Notes: generated from the letters alone by a model not told the origin. Shown: positions 1-9,574, counted from the first letter of the stretch. The stretch is 64,000 nt of DNA from Marinobacter sp. HL-58 (GCF_001314605.1 NZ_LIHP01000004.1:1-64000); one strand, 5' to 3'. Numbers and translations: made by a program.

Positions 1-99
1 TTCGGAGAAAGTGATCTGATCCATGGTGGCAACGAATCCTATGCGGTTGGCGATGGCCGTATTATCGCTGATTTCGAGACTTATTCAGAGTCTCCCTAA
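1..99 (+). CDS. C-terminal end of an unidentified protein (partial)
   Basis: Frame 1 is open from the first base and ends in TAA at 97-99, giving the last 32 residues of a protein that starts outside the window. The visible stretch contains YAVGDGRIIADFETYSESP, which resembles the final strands of small SnoaL/NTF2-like proteins, but this is only an impression from a short tail. No function is assigned. Confidence 0.45.
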   Translation, partial: FGESDLIHGGNESYAVGDGRIIADFETYSESP

Positions 100-502
100 C
101 ACTGAGAAAATTCGATAAGTGAACATAATCGATACCAGGCTAAGTCTCGAATACTCCATTTTGAATCGAGTCTGGTATGGAAACATGAGTTAATCAACTA
201 ATAATATTCAGTGATTTCAACACTATATCAGTAAGTAATATCCACCTTATTGTTAAGGCTCTGTATTTACAAACAAATAAAAATCGACGGTTATATAAAG
301 CCTGGCTTTAATCAAAATGACTCTAAAAAAGCCGTAAAAAATCTTTCATTTTGACTTTTATCATTTTCAGGCGGTTTTTGCCGGGAGCGCAAGACTTGCG
401 CAATTGGCGAGAGTTCAGGCTGAATGTTATTGTTGATTGCCAATAATCAAGTGAGCCTTAAGACCCTCAGATAGCGCCTTTTACAAGGAAACAGGAGGAA
501 GC
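100..502. other. AT-rich intergenic region, no gene seen
   Basis: About 400 bases, clearly more AT-rich than the flanks, with no credible reading frame. An imperfect hairpin (ATACCAG...CTCGA at about 131-149 against TCGAGTCTGGTAT at about 166-179) may be a terminator for the gene ending at 99. A 15-base palindrome GCGCAAGACTTGCGC at 387-401 could be an operator for the decayed gene that follows. Both are inferences. Confidence 0.4.
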
Positions 503-1042
503 ATGGAGCCCCGATCTTTCGGAAACACCGATATTCAGGTGACACCGGTTGGCCTGGGTACCTGGGCCATTGGTGGCTGGATGTGGGGCGGCACTGATGA
601 AGGCCAGTCCATTGATACCATCCACCGGGCGATCGACAGGGGCATTGGCCTGATTGATACCGCACCGGTATACGGATTCGGACGATCGGAAGAGATTGTG
701 GGCAAAGCCCTGGCGGGCTATGCCGCGGTTTGCTGTCCGGCAAGATGCGTGAAGATACGCAGTTTACCGGTGACGACCTGAGAAAGAACGATCCCAAGTT
801 CCAGGGTGACCGCTTTCGCCAGTACCTGAATGCCGTGGCTGAACTGGATGCGTTTGCCCGTGAGCGCTACCAGAAGAATGTTCTTGCTCTGGCGCGCACG
901 GAGGCCTGAGCAACTCGATCCGGTGGACGATATCGAAGGCTGGTCGCGGGACAAGGAAGCGTTTGAAACGATTGACGGGATTCTCGAGAGGTGCATTGAC
1001 GACCCCGTCGGCCCAGAGTTCATGGCGCCGCCAACGCGATAG
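503..1042 (+). pseudogene. Aldo/keto reductase, remnant with two internal deletions
   Basis: The start is good: an AGGAGGAAGC ribosome site precedes ATG 503, and the first ~72 residues read as a normal aldo/keto reductase N-terminus (GLGTWAIGGWMWGG, then IDTAPVYGFGRSEEIVGKAL). Near 718-722 the frame changes directly to the late-barrel segment CRGLLSGKMREDTQF, so about 130 residues of the barrel core, including the expected catalytic Lys and His region, are missing. Near 885-890 a second, smaller loss (about 15 codons) changes frame again to ARRPEQLDPVDDIEGWS, and the authentic C-terminus PVGPEFMAPPTR ends at 1042. About 180 of the usual ~330 residues remain in three frames. It cannot make an active enzyme. 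Confidence 0.88.
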
Positions 1043-1262
1043 TTGCCGGATATTGAGAACAAAATCTTGAGTATTGCTTCCAGGGAGGGGGAAAACGGCT
1101 CTTTTATGCCGAGGGGTAGATTATGGCATGTTCTTCTGTGCAGGGGCTGATCATGCTTGAGTCTCAAGTCCTGGATGGTCCCAGATCCCGGGATAGGATC
1201 CCTGTTGCTTCTATAATGGTCATACTAGCTATACTGTAATGTATTGCTAACGAGGAGTTTCC

Positions 1263-3473
1263 GTGGCTCAGGCAACCATCTATTATCTCGACGGCCATCA
1301 GAGCGTTGGCACCGTCGCGGCCTGGAAGCCCAATTCTGGTCGGATTGATCTGACGTCAGATGTGAACCATAGTCCTATACCCATCCAATGGCCACTGATT
1401 GCTCATGTAGACCGTCCCGTGTACGCCAGTCATCTGGGCAGCCCCCACGAGTTCCAGAATTACATTGTCACCCTTGTTAACGGCCAGACTATTAGTGGCA
1501 CGATGGTTTCAGCCGTGGTCACGTCCCACGGGGTGGAGGTCTGGCATGCATCGGACGAAGCGCATCTTGTAGAACGCTTCGTTCCCTGGCAAGCCATCAG
1601 AACATACAGGCTCGGGCATGTTCCTTTACAGTCAGGGCCGGTGGAGGACCCTCCCGGGTTGGCGGCGGAAAGCGCAGATAGCTCGCAGGAAAAAGACACG
1701 TCTCCCTTGTCCCTGGGGCTTCTGGAGGTGGGCAATGCCCGACAATTGTCGGATGCCCTGGATCGCAGCAAAACGATTGAACAGAGCGGCTTCGACAGGA
1801 CTCTGAGAAAAACCATTGGCGATATTCTTGTCCAGTCAGGGGTTCTGGACAGCGAGCAACTGAATACTGCCCTTCACCGTAAACGTACTGAGCCAACCCG
1901 TCCCATAGGCCAGGTTCTGGTCGACTTGGGATTTGTTTCGGAAGAAACCATTCAACGAGCCCTGGCCTACAAGCTTGGCGTTCCTTTTGTTCGTCTCGAC
2001 GAGTTCGATGTAGATCCCAAGGCCACCCGTTTCATTCCTGCCACGACTGCCGCCCGGCTGAGTGTGCTTCCACTCATGTTTCACGAACGCCGGCTTGTCG
2101 TGGCTTTGAGCGATCCCTCGGACACTGAAGCTCTCAATATCCTTAATTTTCTTGCCGGCTATCCTGTTAAATATGTCCTGGCATCCAGGCCGGAACTGAC
2201 CCGGGAAATCGATCGCTATTATGGCGCCGCCGAAAGTCAGGAAGCCGCTGAAGAGCTGGAGATGGAGCTGGTGGAAACCCCGGCTGCTCAGCCCAACCGG
2301 CAGGCGATTGAAAAACTTGGTCGGGAAAAACCGGTTATCCGGTTTGTAAACTCGGTCATCCGGGATGCAATCCGCCAGAATGCGTCTGACATTCACCTGA
2401 GCCCGAGAGAGGATTATGTTCAGCTTATCTATCGGCTCAACGGCGATATGATTCCCATCAAACGTTTCAACAAAGGGATGCTGGCGGCTGCCGTAAGCCG
2501 GATAAAGATTATCGGTGGTATGGATATCACCGAGCGCCGGACACCCCAGGACGGACGTGCATCAGTAAGGTGGGACAAGCACGATGTGGATCTCAGGATC
2601 TCGGTAATGCCCACCATCGTAGGGGAAAGTGTTGTCATCCGGATACTCAATACCCGCCAGGGGCTCAAATCCGTCGATGACCTGGGGTTTACCGATACAG
2701 ACCGGCAGAAGTTTGTTGACCTCATTCATCGCGGGCAGGGCATGTTGCTCATTACCGGTCCAACGGGTTCGGGAAAAAGCACGACGCTTTACGCAGCGCT
2801 GCATGAGTTGCGCTCAAAGAGCGTAAACATTCTGACCGTGGAGAATCCCGTCGAGTACCACATGGACGGAATTGAACAGATGCAGGTGAACGAATCGGCA
2901 GGCTTCACCTTTGCCAGTGCACTGCGAAATATGCTTCGCCATGACCCGGATATTATTATGGTCGGTGAGATACGGGACAGGGAAACCGGCCAGATCGCAG
3001 TTCAGAGCGCGCTTACTGGCCATCTGGTGCTAAGCACACTGCACACAAACAGCGCCGCCAGCACCGTGATGCGAATGATCGATATGGGGATTGAAGATTA
3101 TCTCATCAGCGGGACACTCAATGGTGTTCTCGCCCAGCGACTGGTCAGGCGCAACTGCCCCCATTGCATCGAACAGGAGGTTGTTGATCCCTGGGTGCGC
3201 GAAACCCTGGGTATCGGCGCCGATGAAGTGTTCTACAAAGGCAAAGGCTGCCATGCCTGCCACGAAACCGGCTTCTCTGGCAGACTGGCGGTTTACGAAC
3301 TCATGGTTCTGACACCGGAACTCCGGAACATGATTGTTTCGGGAACTGCCGTGGATGCACTGGAAAAACAGGCTCTCGCCTCGGGGATGACACCATTGAC
3401 CGGCCATGCGCTCGGCAAGGCCCGGAATGGCGACATTTCAGTTGCCGAAGTCTACCGTATTCGTCTTTCCTGA
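1263..3473 (+). CDS. GspE/PilB-family secretion or pilus ATPase with N-terminal extension
   Basis: A 736-residue hexameric ATPase of the type II secretion/type IV pilus family. The start is GTG 1263, after GAGGAG at the right spacing. Residues 1-120 form a beta-rich region I do not recognise. Residues ~180-330 are an MshEN/GspE N-domain (GDILVQSGVL..., then IGQVLVDLGFVSEETIQRAL). Residues ~355-730 are the T2SSE ATPase with Walker A GPTGSGKST near 499-507, Asp box HDPDIIMVGEIRDRET and His box TGHLVLSTLHTN. A four-cysteine zinc motif (CPHC, then CHAC) follows near 630-670, as in GspE. It lies just upstream of pilU, with no gspF or pilC nearby. The substrate machine is unknown; a pilus role is an inference from pilU. 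Confidence 0.85.
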   Translation: MAQATIYYLDGHQSVGTVAAWKPNSGRIDLTSDVNHSPIPIQWPLIAHVDRPVYASHLGSPHEFQNYIVTLVNGQTISGTMVSAVVTSHGVEVWHASDEAHLVERFVPWQAIRTYRLGHVPLQSGPVEDPPGLAAESADSSQEKDTSPLSLGLLEVGNARQLSDALDRSKTIEQSGFDRTLRKTIGDILVQSGVLDSEQLNTALHRKRTEPTRPIGQVLVDLGFVSEETIQRALAYKLGVPFVRLDEFDVDPKATRFIPATTAARLSVLPLMFHERRLVVALSDPSDTEALNILNFLAGYPVKYVLASRPELTREIDRYYGAAESQEAAEELEMELVETPAAQPNRQAIEKLGREKPVIRFVNSVIRDAIRQNASDIHLSPREDYVQLIYRLNGDMIPIKRFNKGMLAAAVSRIKIIGGMDITERRTPQDGRASVRWDKHDVDLRISVMPTIVGESVVIRILNTRQGLKSVDDLGFTDTDRQKFVDLIHRGQGMLLITGPTGSGKSTTLYAALHELRSKSVNILTVENPVEYHMDGIEQMQVNESAGFTFASALRNMLRHDPDIIMVGEIRDRETGQIAVQSALTGHLVLSTLHTNSAASTVMRMIDMGIEDYLISGTLNGVLAQRLVRRNCPHCIEQEVVDPWVRETLGIGADEVFYKGKGCHACHETGFSGRLAVYELMVLTPELRNMIVSGTAVDALEKQALASGMTPLTGHALGKARNGDISVAEVYRIRLS

Positions 3474-3497
3474 CCGGAAAGGCTCAAGGAGTTGTTG

Positions 3498-4601
3498 ATG
3501 GAATTGCCCGCCTATCTCAAAGTCATGGCCGAAAAAGGCGCTTCCGATCTTTATCTGTCCACCGGGGCTCCGGTGATGCTCAAGATCGAAGGTAAAACTG
3601 GCCCCATCACCCAGAAACCGTTGCCGCCAGGTGCGGTGAAAGAGCTGGCGTACTCAGTAATGAATGACAGACAGCGCGCCGAATTCGAGAAAACGCTTGA
3701 ACTGGATATGGCTGTCGGGATCAGCCAGATCGGACGGTTCCGGGTAAACGTTTTCTGGCAGCGGAGCGAAGTGGCTATGGTCATCCGCCATCTTAAAACG
3801 GAAATACCCACGATCAGAGAGCTTGGGCTGCCGGATATACTGGAGCAGCTGATCATGGAACCCAGGGGGCTGATCCTGGTGGTGGGGGCAACAGGGTCCG
3901 GAAAATCCACAACGCTTGCTTCCATGATCGATCATCGGAACAGCCACAGAACAGGGCATATTCTCACAATCGAAGACCCTATCGAGTATACCCACCACCA
4001 TAAACACAGCGTTGTAAACCAGAGGGAGGTGGGCGTTGATACACTTTCCTACGGCGAGGCCCTGCGCCGGGCCATGCGTGAAGCACCCGATGTGATCATG
4101 ATTGGCGAAATCCGCGATCGGGACACCATGAAACAGGCCCTGACCTATGCTGAAACCGGCCACCTCTGCATTGCCACACTTCACGCAAGCAATGTCGACC
4201 AGACCATGAGGCGGATAGTGAACTTCTTCCCGGAAAATACCCACAGGGAACTTTTCATGGATCTGAGCATGCATTTGAAGGCGGTGGTTTCTCAGCGTCT
4301 GCTAAAAGGCAAAGACGGAAAAAGATCCGCGGCCGTGGAGGTAATGCTTGCGAGCCCTTATATCAAGGATCTGATCAACAAAGGTGAAATGGAAGGCATC
4401 GGAGAAATTATGGAGAAAAGCCCGGAGCAGGGTATGAAGACGTTTGACGAGGCGATTCTTGAACTCTATCACCAGGGAAAAATCAGCCAGGAGGAAGCGC
4501 TGGCCAACGCCGATTCCCGCCATAATCTTGAAGTGAAAATCAGGCTGGAACACGGCAGCCTGGATTCAGGGAGCAGCCAATTCAGCATTGACCAGAGCTG
4601 A
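3498..4601 (+). CDS. pilU: PilU-type twitching motility ATPase
   Basis: A 367-residue PilT/PilU-family retraction ATPase acting at the inner-membrane base of type IV pili. ATG 3498 is chosen over TTG 3492 because AAGGAG ends 7 bases before it. Walker A is GATGSGKST near residue 130. The Asp box (PDVIMIGEIRDRDT) and His box (TGHLCIATLHASN) are intact. The segment GHILTIEDPIEYTHHH and the C-terminal EQGMKTFDEAI...ADS pattern match PilU rather than PilT. It is 24 bases downstream of the GspE/PilB-like ATPase, so the two are probably co-transcribed. PilU normally assists PilT, which is not in the window. Confidence 0.88.
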   Translation: MELPAYLKVMAEKGASDLYLSTGAPVMLKIEGKTGPITQKPLPPGAVKELAYSVMNDRQRAEFEKTLELDMAVGISQIGRFRVNVFWQRSEVAMVIRHLKTEIPTIRELGLPDILEQLIMEPRGLILVVGATGSGKSTTLASMIDHRNSHRTGHILTIEDPIEYTHHHKHSVVNQREVGVDTLSYGEALRRAMREAPDVIMIGEIRDRDTMKQALTYAETGHLCIATLHASNVDQTMRRIVNFFPENTHRELFMDLSMHLKAVVSQRLLKGKDGKRSAAVEVMLASPYIKDLINKGEMEGIGEIMEKSPEQGMKTFDEAILELYHQGKISQEEALANADSRHNLEVKIRLEHGSLDSGSSQFSIDQS

Positions 4602-4643
4602 AGGCAGGAAGGCTTCGTTGATCGCCTTGTTTGTTACAGAAAA

Positions 4644-4720
<77 letters not shown>

Positions 4721-4740
4721 GTGTCCTGCAACGGGGAGGA

Positions 4741-4769
4741 AATATACTGATTCCGACCGGTGTGGTCAA
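4741..4769 (-). promoter_or_regulatory. Sigma-70 promoter of tRNA-Val
   Basis: On the minus strand TTGACC (4769-4764) and TATATT (4746-4741) are separated by exactly 17 bases. The sequence after the -10 is a GC-rich discriminator (TCCTCCCCG), typical of stringently controlled stable RNA promoters. The mature 5' end at 4720 is about 14 bases past the predicted start site. The promoter sits just beyond the stop of the upstream permease gene. Confidence 0.8.
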
Positions 4770-4775
4770 CCTCTT

Positions 4776-5732
4776 TCAGGCGGATTTCGGTTTTCTGGTC
4801 CAGCCTTTGACTGCCTTGCTGATAACACCCCAGCGATTGATCAGCAAGGCCAGGAAAATCAGCCCGCAGCCGGCCAGTTGGGTGGCCGTCATACTCTCAC
4901 TGAACCAGCCGGCGGCAAACAGCGCCACCCATACCGGCTCCAGCACCAGGATCACCACACCATGGCTGTGGGCCGACAGGCTCTGGGCGTAGGTTTGCAG
5001 CAGAAAACGCCCGGCTGTTCCCACCACGGCGCTGGCAATGATCCACATGGCCAGCACGCCGGAGAAGTTTTCCAGGGTCGGTGTCCAGGGTTCCAGCAAT
5101 GTGGATTCCACCAGCGTCACGGTGCCTACGGTGAGCAGTGCGATGCTGGTGAGGGGCAGGGCGGGTACGCGGTGCTTCTCCACCGTTTCACCCCTGCGGT
5201 TGACCACCGTGCGCTGGTTGGCGGCGCGGGTGTTCAGGGTGAAGTACATCGCGAAGATAAACGCCGCTCCGACAAAGAACAGCTGTCCGATCTCGGGGCG
5301 GAAGCCGTTTTTCAGTGACAGCAGCGCCAGCCCGCTGACAGCCACGGGAATGGCAAACCAGGTGCTCAGGGGCTGCTCCTCCCGAAAAACCACCCGGGCA
5401 ATCACCGGTACAATCACCACGCCCAGGCTGGTAAGAAAGGCGCCTTCTCCCACATGGGTAGCATGGAAAAGACCCATGACCCAGCAACTCATGGCAACCC
5501 CGAAAACCAGCCCCACGCCGGTACTGCGTTTGACCTGATCCAAGCTCAGCTTTCGCAGGGAAGGCCAGGCAATGACGGCCAGAACAGAACCGGCCAGCAG
5601 AAAACGCAGTGCCATGAACATCAGGGGTGGCATCAGCAGTACCGCTTCTTTGGAAAACATCCAGCTGATGGCGGCCATGAGGGTGACAACAACCAGTAAC
5701 AGGTCGGATTTGTGGGTATTCGAGAGGGGCAT
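4776..5732 (-). CDS. DMT superfamily (EamA) transporter
   Basis: A 318-residue inner-membrane protein with ten predicted hydrophobic segments arranged as two EamA repeats (about residues 10-140 and 160-300), the usual length and layout of drug/metabolite transporters. The second repeat has the familiar segment AHSHGVVILVLEPVWVALFA. The substrate cannot be read from sequence; amino-acid or metabolite efflux is typical of the family. It ends just upstream of the tRNA-Val promoter. Confidence 0.88.
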   Translation of the reverse strand: MPLSNTHKSDLLLVVVTLMAAISWMFSKEAVLLMPPLMFMALRFLLAGSVLAVIAWPSLRKLSLDQVKRSTGVGLVFGVAMSCWVMGLFHATHVGEGAFLTSLGVVIVPVIARVVFREEQPLSTWFAIPVAVSGLALLSLKNGFRPEIGQLFFVGAAFIFAMYFTLNTRAANQRTVVNRRGETVEKHRVPALPLTSIALLTVGTVTLVESTLLEPWTPTLENFSGVLAMWIIASAVVGTAGRFLLQTYAQSLSAHSHGVVILVLEPVWVALFAAGWFSESMTATQLAGCGLIFLALLINRWGVISKAVKGWTRKPKSA

Positions 5733-5863
5733 TCACAACCGCCTTGCAGAAAATCGTCTGGCCCGGTCCGGGGCAGCGGCGGAGTTTATCACGAGCGCGG
5801 GAAAATGGCTCTTCCGTGAGCCGGTTGGTTCTCCCTCGGGCGGGTGAGCCCTTTGGTTGTTAT

Positions 5864-6949
5864 TCAGTTATTGAGTGTGTTGTAGACCAGGGTCGACATG
5901 TCGGTCTGGTCAGAGCCGGGAACCTCCACATACTGGTCACCGGACCCCCACAGCTGCCACCAGGCCCGCTTGTTGTAGGTACGGCTGGCGAAGTCCACCT
6001 GGAGCCCGTTGAGGGTTGTATTGTTCACCACCGGCACGGAGATATTGCCGGTTTCCGAACCTAGCACACCACTGTGCGACACACCCTCGTTCATCAGAAT
6101 GGGGAAGTGGTTGTAATACAGGTCGGACGGCCCGTTCTGGCTGGATACCTTGCCCGCCAGGCTCAGGTCGGAGGTACAGGAGTCGATGCCACTGCTGGAT
6201 GTGGCGCCGCAGGCAGAGTGGGTGGGAACCACGCCATCGTCAGTGCCGGCGATGAACGGCTTGGTGATGCCGCCGTAAGACGACCCTCCGGCCACAAACC
6301 GCAACCGCGGTATGTTGTTGGGGCTGACCGCCAGGTTCCGGGCGGCGTTGGTTTGCAGGTCATTCACCACCCCCAGCTTACCCGGTTCCGGATCAATACC
6401 GGTGAAGGCGCGAACAGCCTCCTTCAGTGGCCAGTTATACCAGCTGTCGTTGTAGGCAATGCTCAGGGCAAGGTCGGCGAGTTCGGTGCCGCCACCGGCC
6501 CCCGAGTAATCAATGGCAGCCAGAATCTTCAGGGGTTGAAGACCTTCAGCCTGCAGCCAGCGTGCCTGGTTCTCCAGCAGGTAGCGGGTAACCAGATCAC
6601 CGGTGGAGTGGGAGACCACAATACAGTAGTCGTTACACAGGCCCTGTTGGCTGATCTGGCGCAGTTGGCTGTAGGCCTGCTGGGCTATGTTACCTTCCAC
6701 CCGGCCATCGCTGCCCCAGTCAACACGGGCATCGGAGCGGGACAGCCAGAAGGTGCGCCAGTAATCCTCGCCGGCACGTTTGACAGCGTCCAGGTTGGCA
6801 GGTGGATCGGCCAGGTCTTCCTGCTGGAAGCCATGAACCAGAATCACATTATGGCCGGCCAGCTGGGCCTGGGCAGTACCGGCGCAAAGCCCGCCGGCCA
6901 GGGCGACCGCCAGGGCGGCCTTACAGGCACTTCTCGTTCTTGTTTTCAT
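5864..6949 (-). CDS. Secreted triacylglycerol lipase/esterase-like alpha/beta hydrolase
   Basis: A 361-residue exported hydrolase. Residues 1-28 are a Sec signal peptide ending AGTAQA. The oxyanion strand VILVHGF follows at once. The nucleophile elbow is SHSTGD rather than the usual GHSxG. A catalytic Asp is likely in AGTDDGVVP and the His in EGVSHSGVLG. Several cysteines (GLCNDYC, then SACGA...DSCTSD) suggest two disulfides, fitting a periplasmic or extracellular enzyme. It is the second gene of a two-gene unit, 30 bases after the partner at 6980-8050. Lipid ester hydrolysis is likely; the exact substrate is unknown. Confidence 0.8.
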   Translation of the reverse strand: MKTRTRSACKAALAVALAGGLCAGTAQAQLAGHNVILVHGFQQEDLADPPANLDAVKRAGEDYWRTFWLSRSDARVDWGSDGRVEGNIAQQAYSQLRQISQQGLCNDYCIVVSHSTGDLVTRYLLENQARWLQAEGLQPLKILAAIDYSGAGGGTELADLALSIAYNDSWYNWPLKEAVRAFTGIDPEPGKLGVVNDLQTNAARNLAVSPNNIPRLRFVAGGSSYGGITKPFIAGTDDGVVPTHSACGATSSSGIDSCTSDLSLAGKVSSQNGPSDLYYNHFPILMNEGVSHSGVLGSETGNISVPVVNNTTLNGLQVDFASRTYNKRAWWQLWGSGDQYVEVPGSDQTDMSTLVYNTLNN

Positions 6950-6979
6950 AAAAGCTCCGTTTTTTGTTTTATTGTTGTA

Positions 6980-8050
6980 TCAGAACTTGTTGGCCAGCCT
7001 TTGCAGCAGGGCCGCCCGTTGCTCTGATTCGGGGTCGCTCGCCGGGCTGTCGGTCAATCCGTCCAGGTCCGGTGGCGAGAACGTATAGCCTTCCTCGGGG
7101 CCAAAACCGTAATCCGTGCGGTCGCCGGGCTTTGCCGGCAACCGGCGGATCTGCAGGTTTCGCAGCTCCAGCTCGCCGGTGATCTCCCGGTTGGCGATAA
7201 CCGAGCCGTGGGCCTTCAGTTCCAGCGTGTCCGTGGTGCCGTCCAGCCGCTTCTCGGTCTGTAATTGTGCGATGGCACGTTCACCATGGTAGAGCTGGGC
7301 AGCCAGGGCGTAGAAGCCCGGTTCATTGGCATCGAAGTGAACAGGGATGATCAGGTCATTGTTGTTAACACGGGGGCTGCCAAGGCCGTCGAATTCACCC
7401 AGGTCAGGCTCAATGGTCAATGTGGAGGCATGGCGTACGGGTTTGCCGTCGATGGTCGCTTCAACAATCAGCCGGTATTCTCCGGGGTCGGCATCGGCTG
7501 TGATCACCCCTTCGTACCAAGTGTCGTCAGAGGCGTTACCAAGTGATGCGCTGGCATGCTGCTGGCGGGAGTCCGTGGATTCCAGTGTGGCACTGAGACT
7601 GTCGGACACCACGGAAGAGCCGGTAATGGTAGCTACCACAAGAATGTCTTCGTCCTGCACGAAGCGGTACTTCTCGAGGGTGACGGTGAAACGCCCGTCA
7701 CCCTCCAGAGGCAGCTCGACGGGCTCGAAACGGTTTCCGGTGTAGGCTTCTGCCTGTTCCTCGGAAAGCGGGACAGAGTATTCCGGGTAGCGGATGTTCT
7801 GGCTGTACTGATCCGCGGCACTGGCCAGCATGAAGCCCACCGCGTCATCGGGTGGCTCCGGCCTGGGTGGTGGCGAGGCATTGGCGGAAGCGGCTTCGGC
7901 CCGGGGCGCCTGCGAATCGGGCCCGGGCTCGCCGGCCGGGTCGCCGGTCAGCCACGAGAACCGATCAGGGTTCTCGGCGGCCAGCAGGTAACCCAGCCCG
8001 ACGGCAGTGGATGCAGCGAGTGTGAGGGACAATAGCGCCCGCAGTGGCAT
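6980..8050 (-). CDS. Membrane-anchored periplasmic protein, partner of the lipase
   Basis: A 356-residue protein with an N-terminal hydrophobic segment (residues 4-24) that may be an uncleaved anchor or signal, then a Pro/Ala-rich linker (~40-70) and a beta-rich body that may contain two immunoglobulin-like folds (FTVTLEKYRF..., then EYRLIVEATIDGKP). AAAGGAT lies before ATG 8050. It is the first gene of the unit with the lipase. Its position recalls lipase-specific foldases, but I see neither the length pattern nor the motif of the Lif family. A role in assisting or localising the lipase is an inference from gene order only. Confidence 0.6.
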   Translation of the reverse strand: MPLRALLSLTLAASTAVGLGYLLAAENPDRFSWLTGDPAGEPGPDSQAPRAEAASANASPPPRPEPPDDAVGFMLASAADQYSQNIRYPEYSVPLSEEQAEAYTGNRFEPVELPLEGDGRFTVTLEKYRFVQDEDILVVATITGSSVVSDSLSATLESTDSRQQHASASLGNASDDTWYEGVITADADPGEYRLIVEATIDGKPVRHASTLTIEPDLGEFDGLGSPRVNNNDLIIPVHFDANEPGFYALAAQLYHGERAIAQLQTEKRLDGTTDTLELKAHGSVIANREITGELELRNLQIRRLPAKPGDRTDYGFGPEEGYTFSPPDLDGLTDSPASDPESEQRAALLQRLANKF

Positions 8051-8172
8051 TCCCGGATCCTTTCTGGTGTTGTTATTGTTCCATCAACATAGCGGGACGA
8101 ACTTGTCCGAAGCAAAAATTTGGCCCCATTGTGTAACAGAATGTTTCCAGGCTGTGATGGCAGTCACATATT

Positions 8173-8787
8173 TCAGAGCCAGCCTGATTCGCGAATCGCT
8201 TCCAGCCCGAAGCGCAGGCGTACCTCGTCGCCCACCAGTTCATCCTCGATGCCGTAGGTCATTCCCCAGTCGCTGCGATTAATGGTGGTTTCCGCGGACA
8301 GGCCGAGGGTGTAATCCTTGTGGCCGATGGGGTAATCGGCGGACTTGTTCAGCGTGACGTCCACATCCACCGAGCGGGTCTGGCCCAGCAGTGTCAGGTC
8401 CCCGGTGACAACGCCGGTGTTGTCTCCGGTGGTCTCGAATCCTGTCACCTCAAAGGTGATATCCGGGAACTTGCCGCTGTTGAGGAAATCTTCGTTACGC
8501 AGATGGTCGTCCCGTTTGTCGTGATTGGTGAACACGCTCTTGCTTTTGAAGGTTACCTTACCTGAGGTCAGCTCTTTTTCTTCCTCATCGTATTCAAACT
8601 CTCCCTCAACCTCCCGGAACATACCCATAACCGGTGCGTACCCGATATGCATGACTTCGAACCCCATGGAGAAATGTTCTTCGTCAAGCACGTAGGTGGC
8701 TGGCTCGGCGAGCGCCGAGGAACTGGCCATTGCCAGGCTGGCGGCCGTTGTGGTTGCCAGGATTGCATTCGAGATGGTGGTTTTCAT
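8173..8787 (-). CDS. YceI-family periplasmic lipid-binding protein
   Basis: A 204-residue exported protein. ATG 8787 is chosen because it begins a clean signal peptide (MKTTISNAIL...SSALA, cut before EPATYVLD) and overlaps the stop of the upstream gene by four bases (ATGA). The mature part is the YceI lipocalin-like barrel, with DEEHFSMGFEVMHIGYAPVMG at the start, FPDITFEVTGFE in the middle and INRSDWGMTY near the end. YceI proteins bind isoprenoid or amphiphilic molecules in the periplasm; the ligand here is unknown. It is translationally coupled to a CDP-alcohol phosphatidyltransferase. Confidence 0.9.
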   Translation of the reverse strand: MKTTISNAILATTTAASLAMASSSALAEPATYVLDEEHFSMGFEVMHIGYAPVMGMFREVEGEFEYDEEEKELTSGKVTFKSKSVFTNHDKRDDHLRNEDFLNSGKFPDITFEVTGFETTGDNTGVVTGDLTLLGQTRSVDVDVTLNKSADYPIGHKDYTLGLSAETTINRSDWGMTYGIEDELVGDEVRLRFGLEAIRESGWL

Positions 8788-9503
8788 GGCTGTTTCCCTG
8801 TTTGATAAAGCCAGCGCAGATCCGTCAGAAACGAATAACACAACAGCGCCAGTGCAGTTGCGAGTGTCCAGGTTGCAAACGCCGTGGAGGTGACGGGCAG
8901 TATGGCAATCATCAGTGTCACTACCTGCCAGACACACACGGTTTTTCGTCGAAAGCTCTCGGGCAGTGGCAGCTTCATGAATGCCAGCCACTGGCCTGCG
9001 GCTACGAAGGCGTAGCGCATCAACCCCAGGGCAAGCACCCAGGCACCGGCTTTTTCCAGCGCCATTACTGCAATGCAGAGCCCGAGGATAAACAGGGCAT
9101 CCAGTTCCATATCAAAGCGGGCGCCAAAGCTGGTTGCCGAGTCGGTGGCCCTGGCAATGGCACCATCCACCCCGTCCAGAACCAGGGCCAGTAAACACAA
9201 TGACCCATACAGCCACAGCCAGTTCCCGAGCACGGTAATAAAGGGCGCCATACCGACCAATGCCACGATCAGCGCAGCGCGCACCAGGGTGGCCCGGTTA
9301 GCCCAGCCGAAGTCCCGCCCTGCAGGCCAGTAGCGCAGAACGGGCAGCGCAATGGCCAGATACAGCAACGCTGCGGTAACGTAATAGGCCACGGGCAATG
9401 GAAATCCGATACCGGAACCGGCTACCAGCAGGGCAGTCAGGCAGGCGCCCCAGGCCAGGTCAGCGGCCAGCGGCAGGCTAAATGTCCGGGTGCGGGAATC
9501 CAT
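8784..9503 (-). CDS. CDP-alcohol phosphatidyltransferase family membrane enzyme
   Basis: A 239-residue integral membrane enzyme. The full CDP-AP signature DG-x2-AR-x8-G-x3-D-x3-D is visible (DGAIAR...GARFDMELD, about residues 110-131). About six hydrophobic segments surround it. The family joins a CDP-activated alcohol (usually CDP-diacylglycerol) to an acceptor alcohol; the acceptor is not deducible. It overlaps yceI and is divergent from the dehydrogenase of the pterin-like cluster, 71 bases away, so the two sets may share a control region. Confidence 0.88.
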   Translation of the reverse strand: MDSRTRTFSLPLAADLAWGACLTALLVAGSGIGFPLPVAYYVTAALLYLAIALPVLRYWPAGRDFGWANRATLVRAALIVALVGMAPFITVLGNWLWLYGSLCLLALVLDGVDGAIARATDSATSFGARFDMELDALFILGLCIAVMALEKAGAWVLALGLMRYAFVAAGQWLAFMKLPLPESFRRKTVCVWQVVTLMIAILPVTSTAFATWTLATALALLCYSFLTDLRWLYQTGKQP

Positions 9504-9574
9504 CAGTAAACCTCTGCGTATGTGCCTCTGTATGCACTATAGTTGCTTACGTGCGCTGTAAGGAAACAGACGAT

